Shown here: piece by piece, positions 14,161 through 20,001 of the stretch | Numbering within the stretch: position 1 is the stretch's first letter | Layout of the letters: every line of letters begins with the position of its first letter | Assembly: GCA_036401755.1 (NCBI GenBank) | Contig: DASWUD010000008.1 | Coordinates: 1-20,001 of the forward strand | Direction: 5' to 3' | Length of the DNA: 20,001 nucleotides | Origin: DASWUD01 sp036401755 | GTDB lineage: Bacteria; Pseudomonadota; Gammaproteobacteria; Thiohalomonadales; Thiohalomonadaceae | Translations under genes and position numbers: made by a program | Notes under the pieces: generated by a model | Seen by the model: the letters and a program-made list of their open reading frames with translations, nothing else | Databases searched by the model: none | Told to the model about the DNA's origin: nothing

Positions 14161-14192
14161 AACAAAAAACCCGCCGAAGCGGGTTTTTTGTT
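14161..14192. terminator. Bidirectional-type intrinsic terminator downstream of the cold shock gene
   Basis: A perfect 14-bp inverted repeat pairs AACAAAAAACCCGC (14161-14174) with its complement at 14179-14192 around the tetraloop CGAA. The A-run on the left and T-run on the right mean it can terminate on either strand. Its main role is probably to end the minus-strand csp transcript (stop at 14207) before pilU, which begins at 14114. Confidence 0.92.
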
Positions 14193-14206
14193 TGGACCGG
14201 AGAGGC

Positions 14207-14410
14207 TTACTGCGCTACAACGTTGCTCGCCTGCGGACCCTTGGGGCCATTCTCTACATCGAACGAAACCTTCTGGCCCTCAGCGAGGGTGCGGAACCCA
14301 TTTCCCTTGATGGCGCTGAAGTGGACGAATACGTCCTTGCCACCGTCGTCCTGGGAAATAAAACCGAAACCCTTAGCTTCGTTGAACCACTTAACCGTAC
14401 CAGTTGCCAT
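14207..14410 (-). CDS. CspA-family cold shock protein
   Basis: Small single-stranded nucleic-acid-binding protein, an RNA chaperone or transcription antiterminator. The 67-residue OB-fold is complete: ATGTVKWFNEAKGFGFIS contains RNP1 (KGFGFI), DVFVHFSAI contains RNP2 (VFVHF), and the protein ends in ASNVVAQ. A Shine-Dalgarno AGAAGG precedes ATG 14410. A consensus-like promoter about 110 nt upstream gives a long leader, as is usual for temperature-regulated csp mRNAs, and a strong terminator follows. Whether this copy is cold-induced or constitutive cannot be decided from sequence, and several paralogues are usual in one genome. Confidence 0.97.
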   Translation of the reverse strand: MATGTVKWFNEAKGFGFISQDDGGKDVFVHFSAIKGNGFRTLAEGQKVSFDVENGPKGPQASNVVAQ

Positions 14411-14527
14411 AAAACTTACCTTCTAAACAAAGTGTTCTGGAGTATTCCGTAGGACAGCATATTGCATTTTTGCGGACAATGGAATGGTTTCGCAGAACGG
14501 AATGAAAAGATTCACTAAGATGGGGGG

Positions 14528-14557
14528 ATTATAGGGTAGTGCGTGCGAGAGTTTCCA
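14528..14557 (-). promoter_or_regulatory. Sigma-70 promoter of the cold shock gene
   Basis: On the minus strand TGGAAA (14557-14552), an 18-nt spacer and a perfect TATAAT (14533-14528) form a good promoter. Transcription would start near 14521, leaving a leader of about 110 nt before the csp ATG, long enough for a thermosensing fold. No E. coli-like cold box is obvious. Confidence 0.65.
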
Positions 14558-14591
14558 TTGTGCGGGAGGGTAGTGCCATAACCTGGATATC

Positions 14592-14620
14592 TTGCCAGTA
14601 TCGCGAATCTGTTTTGTAAC
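14592..14620 (+). promoter_or_regulatory. Candidate promoter of the twin-CX3C gene
   Basis: TTGCCA (14592-14597), a 17-nt spacer and TGTAAC (14615-14620) match five and four consensus positions. The inferred start near 14627 leaves a leader of about 26 nt with a strong Shine-Dalgarno AAGGAG at 14642-14647. It is divergent from the csp promoter in the same 242-bp spacer. Confidence 0.45.
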
Positions 14621-14652
14621 TTGTTGAATTTATGAGTAATTAAGGAGTGTTC

Positions 14653-14892
14653 ATGAAAAAGGTGATTATCGCCGTGCTGCTCCTGGTGGCCGTTGTCGCT
14701 ACCATCCCTTTGTGGGGCGGTTGTGATCTCAACGCGCGCCGCTGCTCAACCTGGTGCAACATCAAGCACCTGAACAACGACATGCAGGCGGCGGGTTGCC
14801 GTGCGCGTTGTGCTATGCAGAACGCGGCCTGTCACGGCGAGGAGGCCTCCCAGGGGTTGGATGATTTCATGAAGGGGCTGCAGGGGCGCTAA
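14653..14892 (+). CDS. Small membrane-anchored or secreted protein with mirror-symmetric cysteines (twin CX3C), 79 aa
   Basis: I do not recognise a named family. Start ATG 14653 is preceded by AAGGAG with 5-nt spacing; an in-frame GTG at 14647 overlaps that site and is rejected. Residues 1-21 form a signal peptide or anchor (MKKVIIAVLLLVAVVATIPLW). Then come six cysteines: C24, C31, C35, C49, C53 and C60, spaced CX6CX3C-X13-CX3CX6C, exactly symmetric about the centre. In mitochondrial small Tim and CHCH proteins, paired CX3C or CX9C motifs on two antiparallel helices are joined by disulfides; a similar helical hairpin in the periplasm is a reasonable inference here. WGGC around C24 is a poor lipobox because W is at -3. 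The gene appears monocistronic with its own candidate promoter. Confidence 0.78.
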   Translation: MKKVIIAVLLLVAVVATIPLWGGCDLNARRCSTWCNIKHLNNDMQAAGCRARCAMQNAACHGEEASQGLDDFMKGLQGR

Positions 14893-14899
14893 TCGCCGG

Positions 14900-14928
14900 G
14901 CCGGAGCCACCGCTGAGTCGGCTCCGGC
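14900..14928. terminator. GC-rich hairpin between convergent genes
   Basis: GCCGGAGCC (14900-14908) pairs perfectly with GGCTCCGGC (14920-14928) around an 11-nt loop, in the 43-bp gap between the twin-CX3C gene and the convergent DUF4166 gene. There is no T-run on either side, so it may be a weak or Rho-assisted terminator or an mRNA 3'-end stabiliser serving both transcripts. Confidence 0.45.
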
Positions 14929-14935
14929 GCCTCCA

Positions 14936-15547
14936 TCACCTGCACTCGACGATACGAAACAGACCGTTGTAGCCGAAGCTGCGTCCATAGAGCGGATGAT
15001 GGGTATCAAACTCCACCTCGAACTGCTCTTCCGAGATGGCGCGCTCCACGATGCGCGAACGTCCCAGCAGTAACAGATCGGGGATCCTCAACCCTCCGGA
15101 ATCTCTCCCCCATTGAAAGCCGCGGCTTTCGAATATCAGTGCCCCCTCCTGCACCGAGATAGCCATGCGGATCCCAAGTCCGAGGCGTACATATTCGATG
15201 ATTTCGTTGCCACCGGCGTAGACCATGCGTGACTCGAAGATGCGCTGGGTGCCATCGGGATAGCGGAAGGTGCGGTGCCAGTGCATGGCCGGATCGTCAT
15301 GCCGTGTGGTGTTGACCACCGTGACCGGGATCGCGCTGGCACGCTCTGCAACCAAGGCACCGAAGAGTCGCGCCATGTAGATCAGCGGCGCGGCACGACG
15401 GCTGAAGTGCACCTCGCTCATCTCCCCCGCCATAACCACCCGTGAATAACTTCCCGGCGCAATGCTGTAGTGACGCCGCACCAGCGGATGGAGCGCGTGC
15501 CATTGTTCGCCCAGTGCCTGGGCAATGACCGGTAATGTTGTAGCCAT
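14936..15547 (-). CDS. DUF4166 family protein
   Basis: The domain is of unknown function; in some proteins DUF4166 is fused to dehydrogenase-type domains. The 203-residue soluble protein shows what I take as family features: a central MHWHRTFRYPDGTQRIFESRM and a glycine-rich barrel-like region (LGLGIRMAISVQEGALIFESRGF), ending FGYNGLFRIVEC. Start choice: ATG 15547 has GAGGT about 8 nt upstream; an in-frame GTG at 15562 would overlap the preceding stop as GTGA but lacks a Shine-Dalgarno. It is the last gene of the SDR/DUF2269/DUF4166 operon, 11 nt after the DUF2269 stop. A shared pathway with the SDR is inferred from gene order. Confidence 0.78.
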   Translation of the reverse strand: MATTLPVIAQALGEQWHALHPLVRRHYSIAPGSYSRVVMAGEMSEVHFSRRAAPLIYMARLFGALVAERASAIPVTVVNTTRHDDPAMHWHRTFRYPDGTQRIFESRMVYAGGNEIIEYVRLGLGIRMAISVQEGALIFESRGFQWGRDSGGLRIPDLLLLGRSRIVERAISEEQFEVEFDTHHPLYGRSFGYNGLFRIVECR

Positions 15548-15558
15548 GGTGTTATACC

Positions 15559-16023
15559 TCACACAGGTTTGTGAACCATCAGAAAGACCACGGCGACCAT
15601 GGCGAGAAATGCCGGGACACCGAGCCAGAACCAGCGGCGCGCATCACGCCGATAGCGCGCCGTGAGTGGTGTCGCTGTGGTAATTGCCAGCTCGGCATCG
15701 TCACGCATGCGGATCTGCAACCAGACCACCGGCAGCCAACAGGCGCCGGCCAGCAGATAGAGTGCGATGGAGAGCAGCAGCCACGGGGTGTCGAGGGGCC
15801 AACCGGCGAGCAGGGCCATCCAGACACCGGTGATCGGCTGGACGATGATGGCGGGGGTGGTAAAGAGCCAGTCGGCCAGCACCACCTGGCGGTTGGTCAC
15901 CGCCATCGCCGCGAGATTGCCGCTGCGATCGGTCATGAATTTGTAGAAGGCGCTGCCGAGCCCGGTACCGAACAGCAGGATGGCACTGAGAATGTGCAGG
16001 CTTTTGATGGTGAGATATTCCAT
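15559..16023 (-). CDS. DUF2269-type integral membrane protein
   Basis: Small inner-membrane protein of unknown function, 154 residues, with four likely transmembrane helices: about 3-24 (YLTIKSLHILSAILLFGTGLG), 48-70 (VLADWLFTTPAIIVQPITGVW), 78-103 (TPWLLLSIALYLLAGACWL) and 133-152 (WLGVPAFLAMVAVVFLMVH). The conserved-looking KSLHILSA near the start and the basic loop YRRDARRW fit DUF2269. ATG 16023 is chosen because GGAGGAG lies 5 nt upstream, inside the final codons of the SDR gene, and the SDR stop is only 2 nt before the start; longer upstream starts lack this. Translational coupling to the SDR is therefore likely. DUF2269 is my best domain match by eye. Confidence 0.8.
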   Translation of the reverse strand: MEYLTIKSLHILSAILLFGTGLGSAFYKFMTDRSGNLAAMAVTNRQVVLADWLFTTPAIIVQPITGVWMALLAGWPLDTPWLLLSIALYLLAGACWLPVVWLQIRMRDDAELAITTATPLTARYRRDARRWFWLGVPAFLAMVAVVFLMVHKPV

Positions 16024-16025
16024 GA

Positions 16026-17300
16026 TCACTCCTCCATGGCAATGAGTATCAAGGTGGCGACGATGAGCGGCAGATTCTTGCTGAGCGGACCGAAGGGGTG
16101 GAGCCAATATTCAGGCAGGGCCCAGGCGATTATCAGCGAATAGATAGCCATCGCGACGATCTGTAACCAAGCGGCTGTTTTCACATGACGCCGCAGCAGC
16201 AGCGCCATCCCTAGCAGCAGATCGAGCAGGGTGGCGCCCACGAGCGCCACCGTAGCCGACGCACCGCTGAGTCCCACCTTGGCAAGCAGCGCCAGGCTCT
16301 GCTCAACGGGATAGAGACCCGCCGACACCAGCGCAGTCCAGAGCCACATGAAGGCGAGGGTGATGCGCAACAGGGGATGGAGAAAATAGAGGCGTGCATG
16401 CCAGCGATCCGATGGTGAGGCCGGCGCGCGCAACAATGCTTCATCCATGGCCAGAGTGGTGATGCCCGTCTGTTGCTGAAGCCGTGCCACCTCGGCAATA
16501 TTGCCGCGCCTTAACAAAGTGAGTGTTGCTGGGCCAGGTGCGGCAATGCCGAACAGCCCCAGGCGGTGGGCCACCCACAGCGCCAGCCGCTCGGGAAGGG
16601 GGATAAAGCGCGGTTTGTCGAGACCGAGCCAGTGGCGGTAGTAGTCAAACATTTCGCGTATGGTTAACGCTTTGGCGCCTACCACATCAATGTGTTGGCG
16701 TGGCGCGATCTGCCCCTCGATGAAGGCCACAACGATGCGTGCCACATCCTCCACCGCCACCGGTTGTACCGGCTGGTTGCCGTTCCCCGCCAGTGGGATC
16801 AGCGGCAGGGCGGCCACCGCCTTGAATAGCGCCGCGCTCTTGCCGCCTGTGCCGTAGACCAGCGAGGGGCGCAGGATGAGCCAGTCGAGTCCGAGTTGGG
16901 CCAGGTGGTCATCGACTGCGTGTTTGCTGGCATGAAAGGGGGTGCCACTGCCCAGTGCGGAAATTTGCACGACCTGTTTCACCCCGGCGGTCTGCGCCGC
17001 ATCGAACAGCGCGTGTGGACCGTGGGTGTGGATCTGCGCGAAGCGGTTGCTTCCCTGTTGGCGCACGATCCCCACCGCATTGATCACGACATCAAAGCCT
17101 TGCAGCAGCGGTAACCACTGCTCCGGGGTGGTATGGGTGGTGTAATCAGCTTCGACCACCCGAATGTCAGGATGGGCAGGGCGGTAGCGCCTTGTGTTGC
17201 GCACACAGGCGGTGACCTGATGACCGGCTGCGCGCAAATGCTGCAACAAGCTCTGGCCGATAAATCCGTTGGCCCCGACGATCATGATTTTTTTGTGCAT
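16026..17300 (-). CDS. Atypical SDR (NAD(P)-binding) fused to a DoxX-like membrane domain
   Basis: Probable membrane-bound NAD(P)-dependent oxidoreductase or isomerase with unknown substrate. Residues about 4-230 form a Rossmann domain with GANGFIG (9-15), INAVGIVRQQ and SKHAVDDHLAQLGLDWLILRPSLVYG. The SDR Tyr-x3-Lys is incomplete: the lysine of SKHA is present but the tyrosine position reads as histidine in TPFHASK, as in atypical, NDUFA9-like members. Residues about 305-424 carry four hydrophobic helices resembling the DoxX-like family. The 424 residues fit such fusions. AAGGA lies about 8 nt before ATG 17300. A 24-bp palindrome 22 nt upstream matches one in front of the adjacent gbsR-like gene, so repression by that regulator is likely. 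It heads a tightly packed operon with DUF2269 and DUF4166. Confidence 0.88.
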   Translation of the reverse strand: MHKKIMIVGANGFIGQSLLQHLRAAGHQVTACVRNTRRYRPAHPDIRVVEADYTTHTTPEQWLPLLQGFDVVINAVGIVRQQGSNRFAQIHTHGPHALFDAAQTAGVKQVVQISALGSGTPFHASKHAVDDHLAQLGLDWLILRPSLVYGTGGKSAALFKAVAALPLIPLAGNGNQPVQPVAVEDVARIVVAFIEGQIAPRQHIDVVGAKALTIREMFDYYRHWLGLDKPRFIPLPERLALWVAHRLGLFGIAAPGPATLTLLRRGNIAEVARLQQQTGITTLAMDEALLRAPASPSDRWHARLYFLHPLLRITLAFMWLWTALVSAGLYPVEQSLALLAKVGLSGASATVALVGATLLDLLLGMALLLRRHVKTAAWLQIVAMAIYSLIIAWALPEYWLHPFGPLSKNLPLIVATLILIAMEE

Positions 17301-17321
17301 CCGTTTCGTCCTTGTTTTGCG

Positions 17322-17345
17322 TAATTTCAGTAAAAACAGAAATTA
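17322..17345. promoter_or_regulatory. Operator-like palindrome upstream of the SDR operon
   Basis: TAATTTC (17322-17328) and GAAATTA (17339-17345) form a perfect 7-bp inverted repeat. Read on the minus strand, the 24-bp element matches the element at 17928-17951 at 21 of 24 positions (shared core TAATTTCTGTT, then TTAC, GAAA and TA). It lies 22 bp before the SDR start codon, where a bound dimer would block transcription. Confidence 0.75.
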
Positions 17346-17382
17346 ACAGTTAATAAAGGGCTCGATGAAATGTCTGCCTGCT

Positions 17383-17913
17383 TTATCCCTTTGGGTTGAG
17401 CAGTGACTGGATCTTGATGCCGATCTTGATCATCTTGAGCATTGAGGCGCGATCCATCTTCTTCATCTGCGCATACCAGCCGGTGATCTGTTCGAGAAAC
17501 TGCAGGGTCTGTTCGATGCGCTCCTTCACCAGCGGATCGATCTCCGGGTCCTCCTCGCTCTCCAGCACGCACTCGCGCAGGGTGGTGAGGGTCGGATCGA
17601 GTTCGCGCTTCTTGCGCTCTTCGAGAATGACGAAAAAGATGTCCCACACATCGTGCAGTGACTCGAAATGGTCGCGCCGGTCACCAAGAATGTGGACTAC
17701 TTTCACCAGCCCCCACGACTGCAACTCCTTGAGGCTGGTGCTGACGTTGGAGCGCGCCACGCCCAGGGTTTCGGCAATATCTTCGGCATTAAGCGGAGCG
17801 GTGGCCAGATAGAGCAGGGCATGGAGCTGCGCCACGGTACGGTTGACTCCCCAGCGGGAGCCCATTTCACCCCAGTGCAGCACGAAACGTTGTTCGACAG
17901 TGGAGAGTTTCAT
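17383..17913 (-). CDS. GbsR/MarR-family transcriptional regulator
   Basis: Winged-helix DNA-binding regulator, cytosolic. The 176 residues match the GbsR-like (COG1510) layout: N-terminal MKLSTVEQRFVLHWGEMGSRWGVNRTVAQLHALLYLA, helix-turn-helix DIAETLGVARSNVSTSLKELQSWGLV (about 45-70), wing HILGDRRDHF (about 74-83), and a helical C-terminal dimerisation region rich in Glu and Lys. GbsR members often sense small molecules, but the ligand here is unknown. Near-identical palindromes lie 14 bp upstream of its own start and upstream of the downstream SDR operon, which points to autoregulation and to that operon as its main target. Start ATG 17913 has only a weak Shine-Dalgarno (GGAA), so expression is probably low. 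Confidence 0.9.
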   Translation of the reverse strand: MKLSTVEQRFVLHWGEMGSRWGVNRTVAQLHALLYLATAPLNAEDIAETLGVARSNVSTSLKELQSWGLVKVVHILGDRRDHFESLHDVWDIFFVILEERKKRELDPTLTTLRECVLESEEDPEIDPLVKERIEQTLQFLEQITGWYAQMKKMDRASMLKMIKIGIKIQSLLNPKG

Positions 17914-17927
17914 TTGTTGTTATTCCG

Positions 17928-17951
17928 TAATTTCTGTTGTTACAGAAACTA
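17928..17951. promoter_or_regulatory. Operator-like palindrome upstream of the gbsR-like gene
   Basis: TTTCTGT (17931-17937) and ACAGAAA (17942-17948) form a perfect 7-bp inverted repeat with a TGTT centre, and the symmetry extends outward imperfectly to CCGTAA on the left and TAACGG on the right. The full 24-bp element is repeated with three differences before the SDR gene. It lies 14 bp upstream of the regulator's ATG, between the regulator and the DUF58 gene. Confidence 0.78.
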
Positions 17952-17990
17952 ACGGATGGGGCAGCGGATGTCAAGCGGCAAAGTCGTGCC

Positions 17991-19301
17991 CTACAGCGCC
18001 CCCTCCTGCTTGATTTCGAAATAGCGGTTGACCAGTGCCACCGGCAGCTGGGCGGGGCGCAGGTCGAGCAGCCGGGCGCCGTGGTAGGAGAGGCGTTCGT
18101 GGCTTTGGCGGCGCAGCGCCAGATACTCCTCGGTGGCCTGGTAGAGCAGTGCCTGTTCGAGGGTGCGCACCGGCTGGCTGGTGATCTCGTCGAGCAGCGC
18201 TTCGCGCAGGTCGGCGACCAGTACCAGATGGCGGCGGCGCAGCAGCTTCACCGCCGCCTCCAGATCGGTGTGGTCCTCGTCGCGGGTGTTGGTGATGAGC
18301 ACCACCAGGGCGCGGCGGCGCTGGCGTGAGAGCAGTTCGCTGGCGGCGGCACGATAGTCGGCCGCCTCGGTGGTGGACTGTAGGTCGTAGGTGGCATTGA
18401 GCAGTGCGTTGACCACATGTGGCCCTTTGCGCGGCGCAAACCAGCGGCGTACCCCACCGAAGGTCATGAAGCCGACCGCATCCCCCTGGTGCAGCGAGAC
18501 GTAGGAGAGGAGCAGCACGGCATTCAGTGCCTCGTCGAGATGGACATGACCGGCGTCCACGTGGTGCATGCGTCGTCCGCAATCGACCATGAAGAGGATC
18601 TGTTGATCGCGCTCGTCCTGATATTCACGCGAGATGGCCTTGCGATAGCGTGAGGTGGCCTTCCAGTCGATCTGGCGCAGTGAGTCGCCGACACGGTATT
18701 CGCGCAGTTGGTGAAAGTCGCTCCCCGCACCACGCCGCTGGCGCCGCCGCACGCCCATCTGGCTGAGCCTGTTGTCGGTGGCGAGCAGGGTGTAGTGGGC
18801 GATCTCGGCAAAGTTGGGGTAGACACGCAGCTGCTGTGTCTCGCCGCCGTAGCGCCGCTCGCGCCACAACCGCCAGGGGGAGAGCAGCAGCAGGCTGGTA
18901 CCGGCCATCTGGTAAGCACCGCGTGTCGCTGGCCGCACCTGGTAACGCAGCTCGGCCCACTGGCCGGGCGCCAGTGTCACCTGCCAGGGTTGATGGCGTA
19001 CCTCGAACTCGGGCGGGTGCATGTCATGCAGTTCGCAGCTGAGCGGCAGTGCATCGCTGTTGCGCAGCTCCAGTGCTACCGTCGACCAGACCCCCACCGG
19101 CAGATTGCGGTTGAGGCGCCGCTGTAGCTGGGGCAGGGGACGCTGGCGCTGGCGCTGCCAGTCGGCGAAGGCGCTGGCACCAAGCAGCAGTCCACCGCCT
19201 TGCCATAGCACCACCGCTTCGGGGAGCAAGGCGGCGGCGATGCCCAGTAGTGTCCAGGCTAGGGCGAGAGCAACCAGCAGCGGCGCCGGGGTGAATCTCA
19301 C
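17991..19301 (-). CDS. DUF58 domain protein (vWA-like)
   Basis: Membrane-anchored protein usually paired with a MoxR AAA+ ATPase, thought to act in chaperone-like maturation of protein complexes or cell-envelope functions. The 436 residues begin with two hydrophobic segments (about 8-45). The DUF58 signature GSDFHQLREYRVGDSLRQIDW lies at about 192-212, followed by KATSR. The vWA-like fold begins with FMVDCGRRM, where the canonical DxSxS metal site reads DCGRR, so metal binding is doubtful. Start is GTG 19301, overlapping the moxR stop by 4 bp (GTGA), which implies translational coupling. No transglutaminase or DUF4129 gene, often found next, follows; the gbsR-like regulator does. Confidence 0.93.
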   Translation of the reverse strand: MRFTPAPLLVALALAWTLLGIAAALLPEAVVLWQGGGLLLGASAFADWQRQRQRPLPQLQRRLNRNLPVGVWSTVALELRNSDALPLSCELHDMHPPEFEVRHQPWQVTLAPGQWAELRYQVRPATRGAYQMAGTSLLLLSPWRLWRERRYGGETQQLRVYPNFAEIAHYTLLATDNRLSQMGVRRRQRRGAGSDFHQLREYRVGDSLRQIDWKATSRYRKAISREYQDERDQQILFMVDCGRRMHHVDAGHVHLDEALNAVLLLSYVSLHQGDAVGFMTFGGVRRWFAPRKGPHVVNALLNATYDLQSTTEAADYRAAASELLSRQRRRALVVLITNTRDEDHTDLEAAVKLLRRRHLVLVADLREALLDEITSQPVRTLEQALLYQATEEYLALRRQSHERLSYHGARLLDLRPAQLPVALVNRYFEIKQEGAL

Positions 19302-20001
19302 TGGCGCGGGGCCTCGACGTTGGCCAGCAGGTCGCGCAGCACATCATCGGGACGATAGCCCTCGATCTCCAGATCGGCTGTGAGCTTGATGCGGTGGCGC
19401 AGCACGGCGGGGGCGATCGATTTGACGTCGTCGGGGGTGACGAAGAGGTTGCCGTTGGCCAGCGCATGGGCACGCGCACAGCGCAACAGGGCGATCCCGG
19501 CACGCGGTCCGGCACCGTTGTCGATCCCCTGCCAGTCGCGGGTGGCGCGCACGATGCGCACGATGTAGGCGAGGATGGCCTCATCCACGGCCATGGCTGT
19601 GGCGGCGCCCTGGATCTCGAGCACCTGTGCCGGGGTCAGCACCGGCTCGATGGCGGAGAGGTTGAGCTGGTTGCCCACCGCGTGACTGGTCACCTGGCGG
19701 ATCATCGCACTCTCCTCCGCCTCGCTGGGGTAGCCGATGAAGACATTGAGCAGGAAGCGATCGAGCTGGGCCTGCGGCAGTGGATAGGTGCCCTCCTGCT
19801 CCACCGGATTCTGCGTAGCCATCACCAGGAAGGGCTGCTCCAGGGCAAAGGTCTTGCCCTCGATGGTAACCTGCTCCTCCTGCATCGCCTCCAGCAGCGC
19901 TGACTGGGTCTTGGCGGGGGCGCGGTTGATCTCGTCGCCGAGCAGGAAGTTGCAGAAGATCGGGCCGCGCCGAATGCGGAAGCTCTCGCTCTTCATGTCG
20001 A
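19298..20001 (-). CDS. MoxR-family AAA+ ATPase (N-terminus outside window)
   Basis: AAA+ ATPase acting with the DUF58 partner. The frame is open to the right edge; the internal ATG at 19996 lies within the conserved region before GPIF, so the true start and Walker A lie outside. Visible motifs: Walker B LLGDEINRAPAKTQSALLEAMQE (about 19-41 of the visible part), sensor 1 VMATQNPVEQEGTYPLPQAQLDRF with its arginine-finger region, and sensor 2 near GAGPRAGIALLRCARAHAL. The C-terminal lid ends at LLANVEAPRQ. It overlaps the DUF58 gene by 4 bp, the usual moxR-DUF58 arrangement. About 235 residues are present of a usual 310-340. Confidence 0.95.
   Translation of the reverse strand, partial: DMKSESFRIRRGPIFCNFLLGDEINRAPAKTQSALLEAMQEEQVTIEGKTFALEQPFLVMATQNPVEQEGTYPLPQAQLDRFLLNVFIGYPSEAEESAMIRQVTSHAVGNQLNLSAIEPVLTPAQVLEIQGAATAMAVDEAILAYIVRIVRATRDWQGIDNGAGPRAGIALLRCARAHALANGNLFVTPDDVKSIAPAVLRHRIKLTADLEIEGYRPDDVLRDLLANVEAPRQ

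Noticed and set aside
15571..16143. 190-codon plus-strand ORF opposite DUF2269
   Set aside because: Product is rich in Gln, Gly, His and Arg with no domain; the minus-strand membrane protein has a clear Shine-Dalgarno and helices.
19394..19903. 169-codon plus-strand ORF opposite moxR
   Set aside because: Low-complexity shadow of a high-GC gene; the AAA+ motifs on the minus strand are unmistakable.

Overview
The window looks like chromosomal DNA of a gammaproteobacterium outside the enteric group. ThiC is very close to the enterobacterial form, and YecA/UPF0149, PilU, class II PPK2 and CspA-type genes fit that assignment. The many small conserved hypotheticals and the zinc-lid adenylate kinase resemble free-living, possibly sulfur-oxidising or phototrophic lineages, but that finer placement is only an impression. 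Both ends are cut inside genes: thiC on the left (its 5' end is missing) and a MoxR-type AAA+ ATPase on the right (on the minus strand, N-terminus missing).

Left part (1-7320, plus strand): thiC ends in a strong intrinsic terminator. About 500 bp follow without a convincing gene, with small ORF remnants, a perfect CRP/Vfr-type palindrome and a leader with two hairpins. Next is a four-gene archaic (Csu-type, spore coat U) chaperone-usher pilus operon: a methionine-rich one-domain pilin, a strong terminator, a two-domain subunit (possible tip adhesin), a periplasmic chaperone and an outer-membrane usher. The order implies CRP-type control, with the internal terminator making the pilin far more abundant than the other components.

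Middle (7322-11738): a minus-strand cluster of a thioredoxin-fold/HEAT-like protein, a Sel1-repeat protein, a cysteine-rich unknown and a polyphosphate:AMP phosphotransferase. It is divergent from two small plus-strand genes, a 97-aa unknown and a UPF0149 protein.

Housekeeping block (12008-14410, minus): adk with a Cys4 lid, pilU without an adjacent pilT, and a CspA-family cold shock gene with a canonical promoter and a leader of about 110 nt. A small plus-strand gene at 14653-14892 encodes a membrane-anchored or secreted protein with mirror-symmetric cysteines (twin CX3C).

Right part (14936-20001, minus): an operon of an atypical SDR/DoxX-like fusion, a DUF2269 membrane protein and a DUF4166 protein, headed by a GbsR/MarR-family regulator. 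Nearly identical 24-bp palindromes lie directly upstream of both the regulator and the SDR gene, so this is probably a self-contained, autoregulated unit of unknown function. A DUF58 gene and moxR, overlapping by 4 bp, complete the window. The best candidates for undescribed biology are the GbsR/SDR/DUF2269/DUF4166 unit, the Met-rich archaic pilus with its layered control, the twin-CX3C protein and the thioredoxin-HEAT/Sel1/Cys-rich/PAP cluster.
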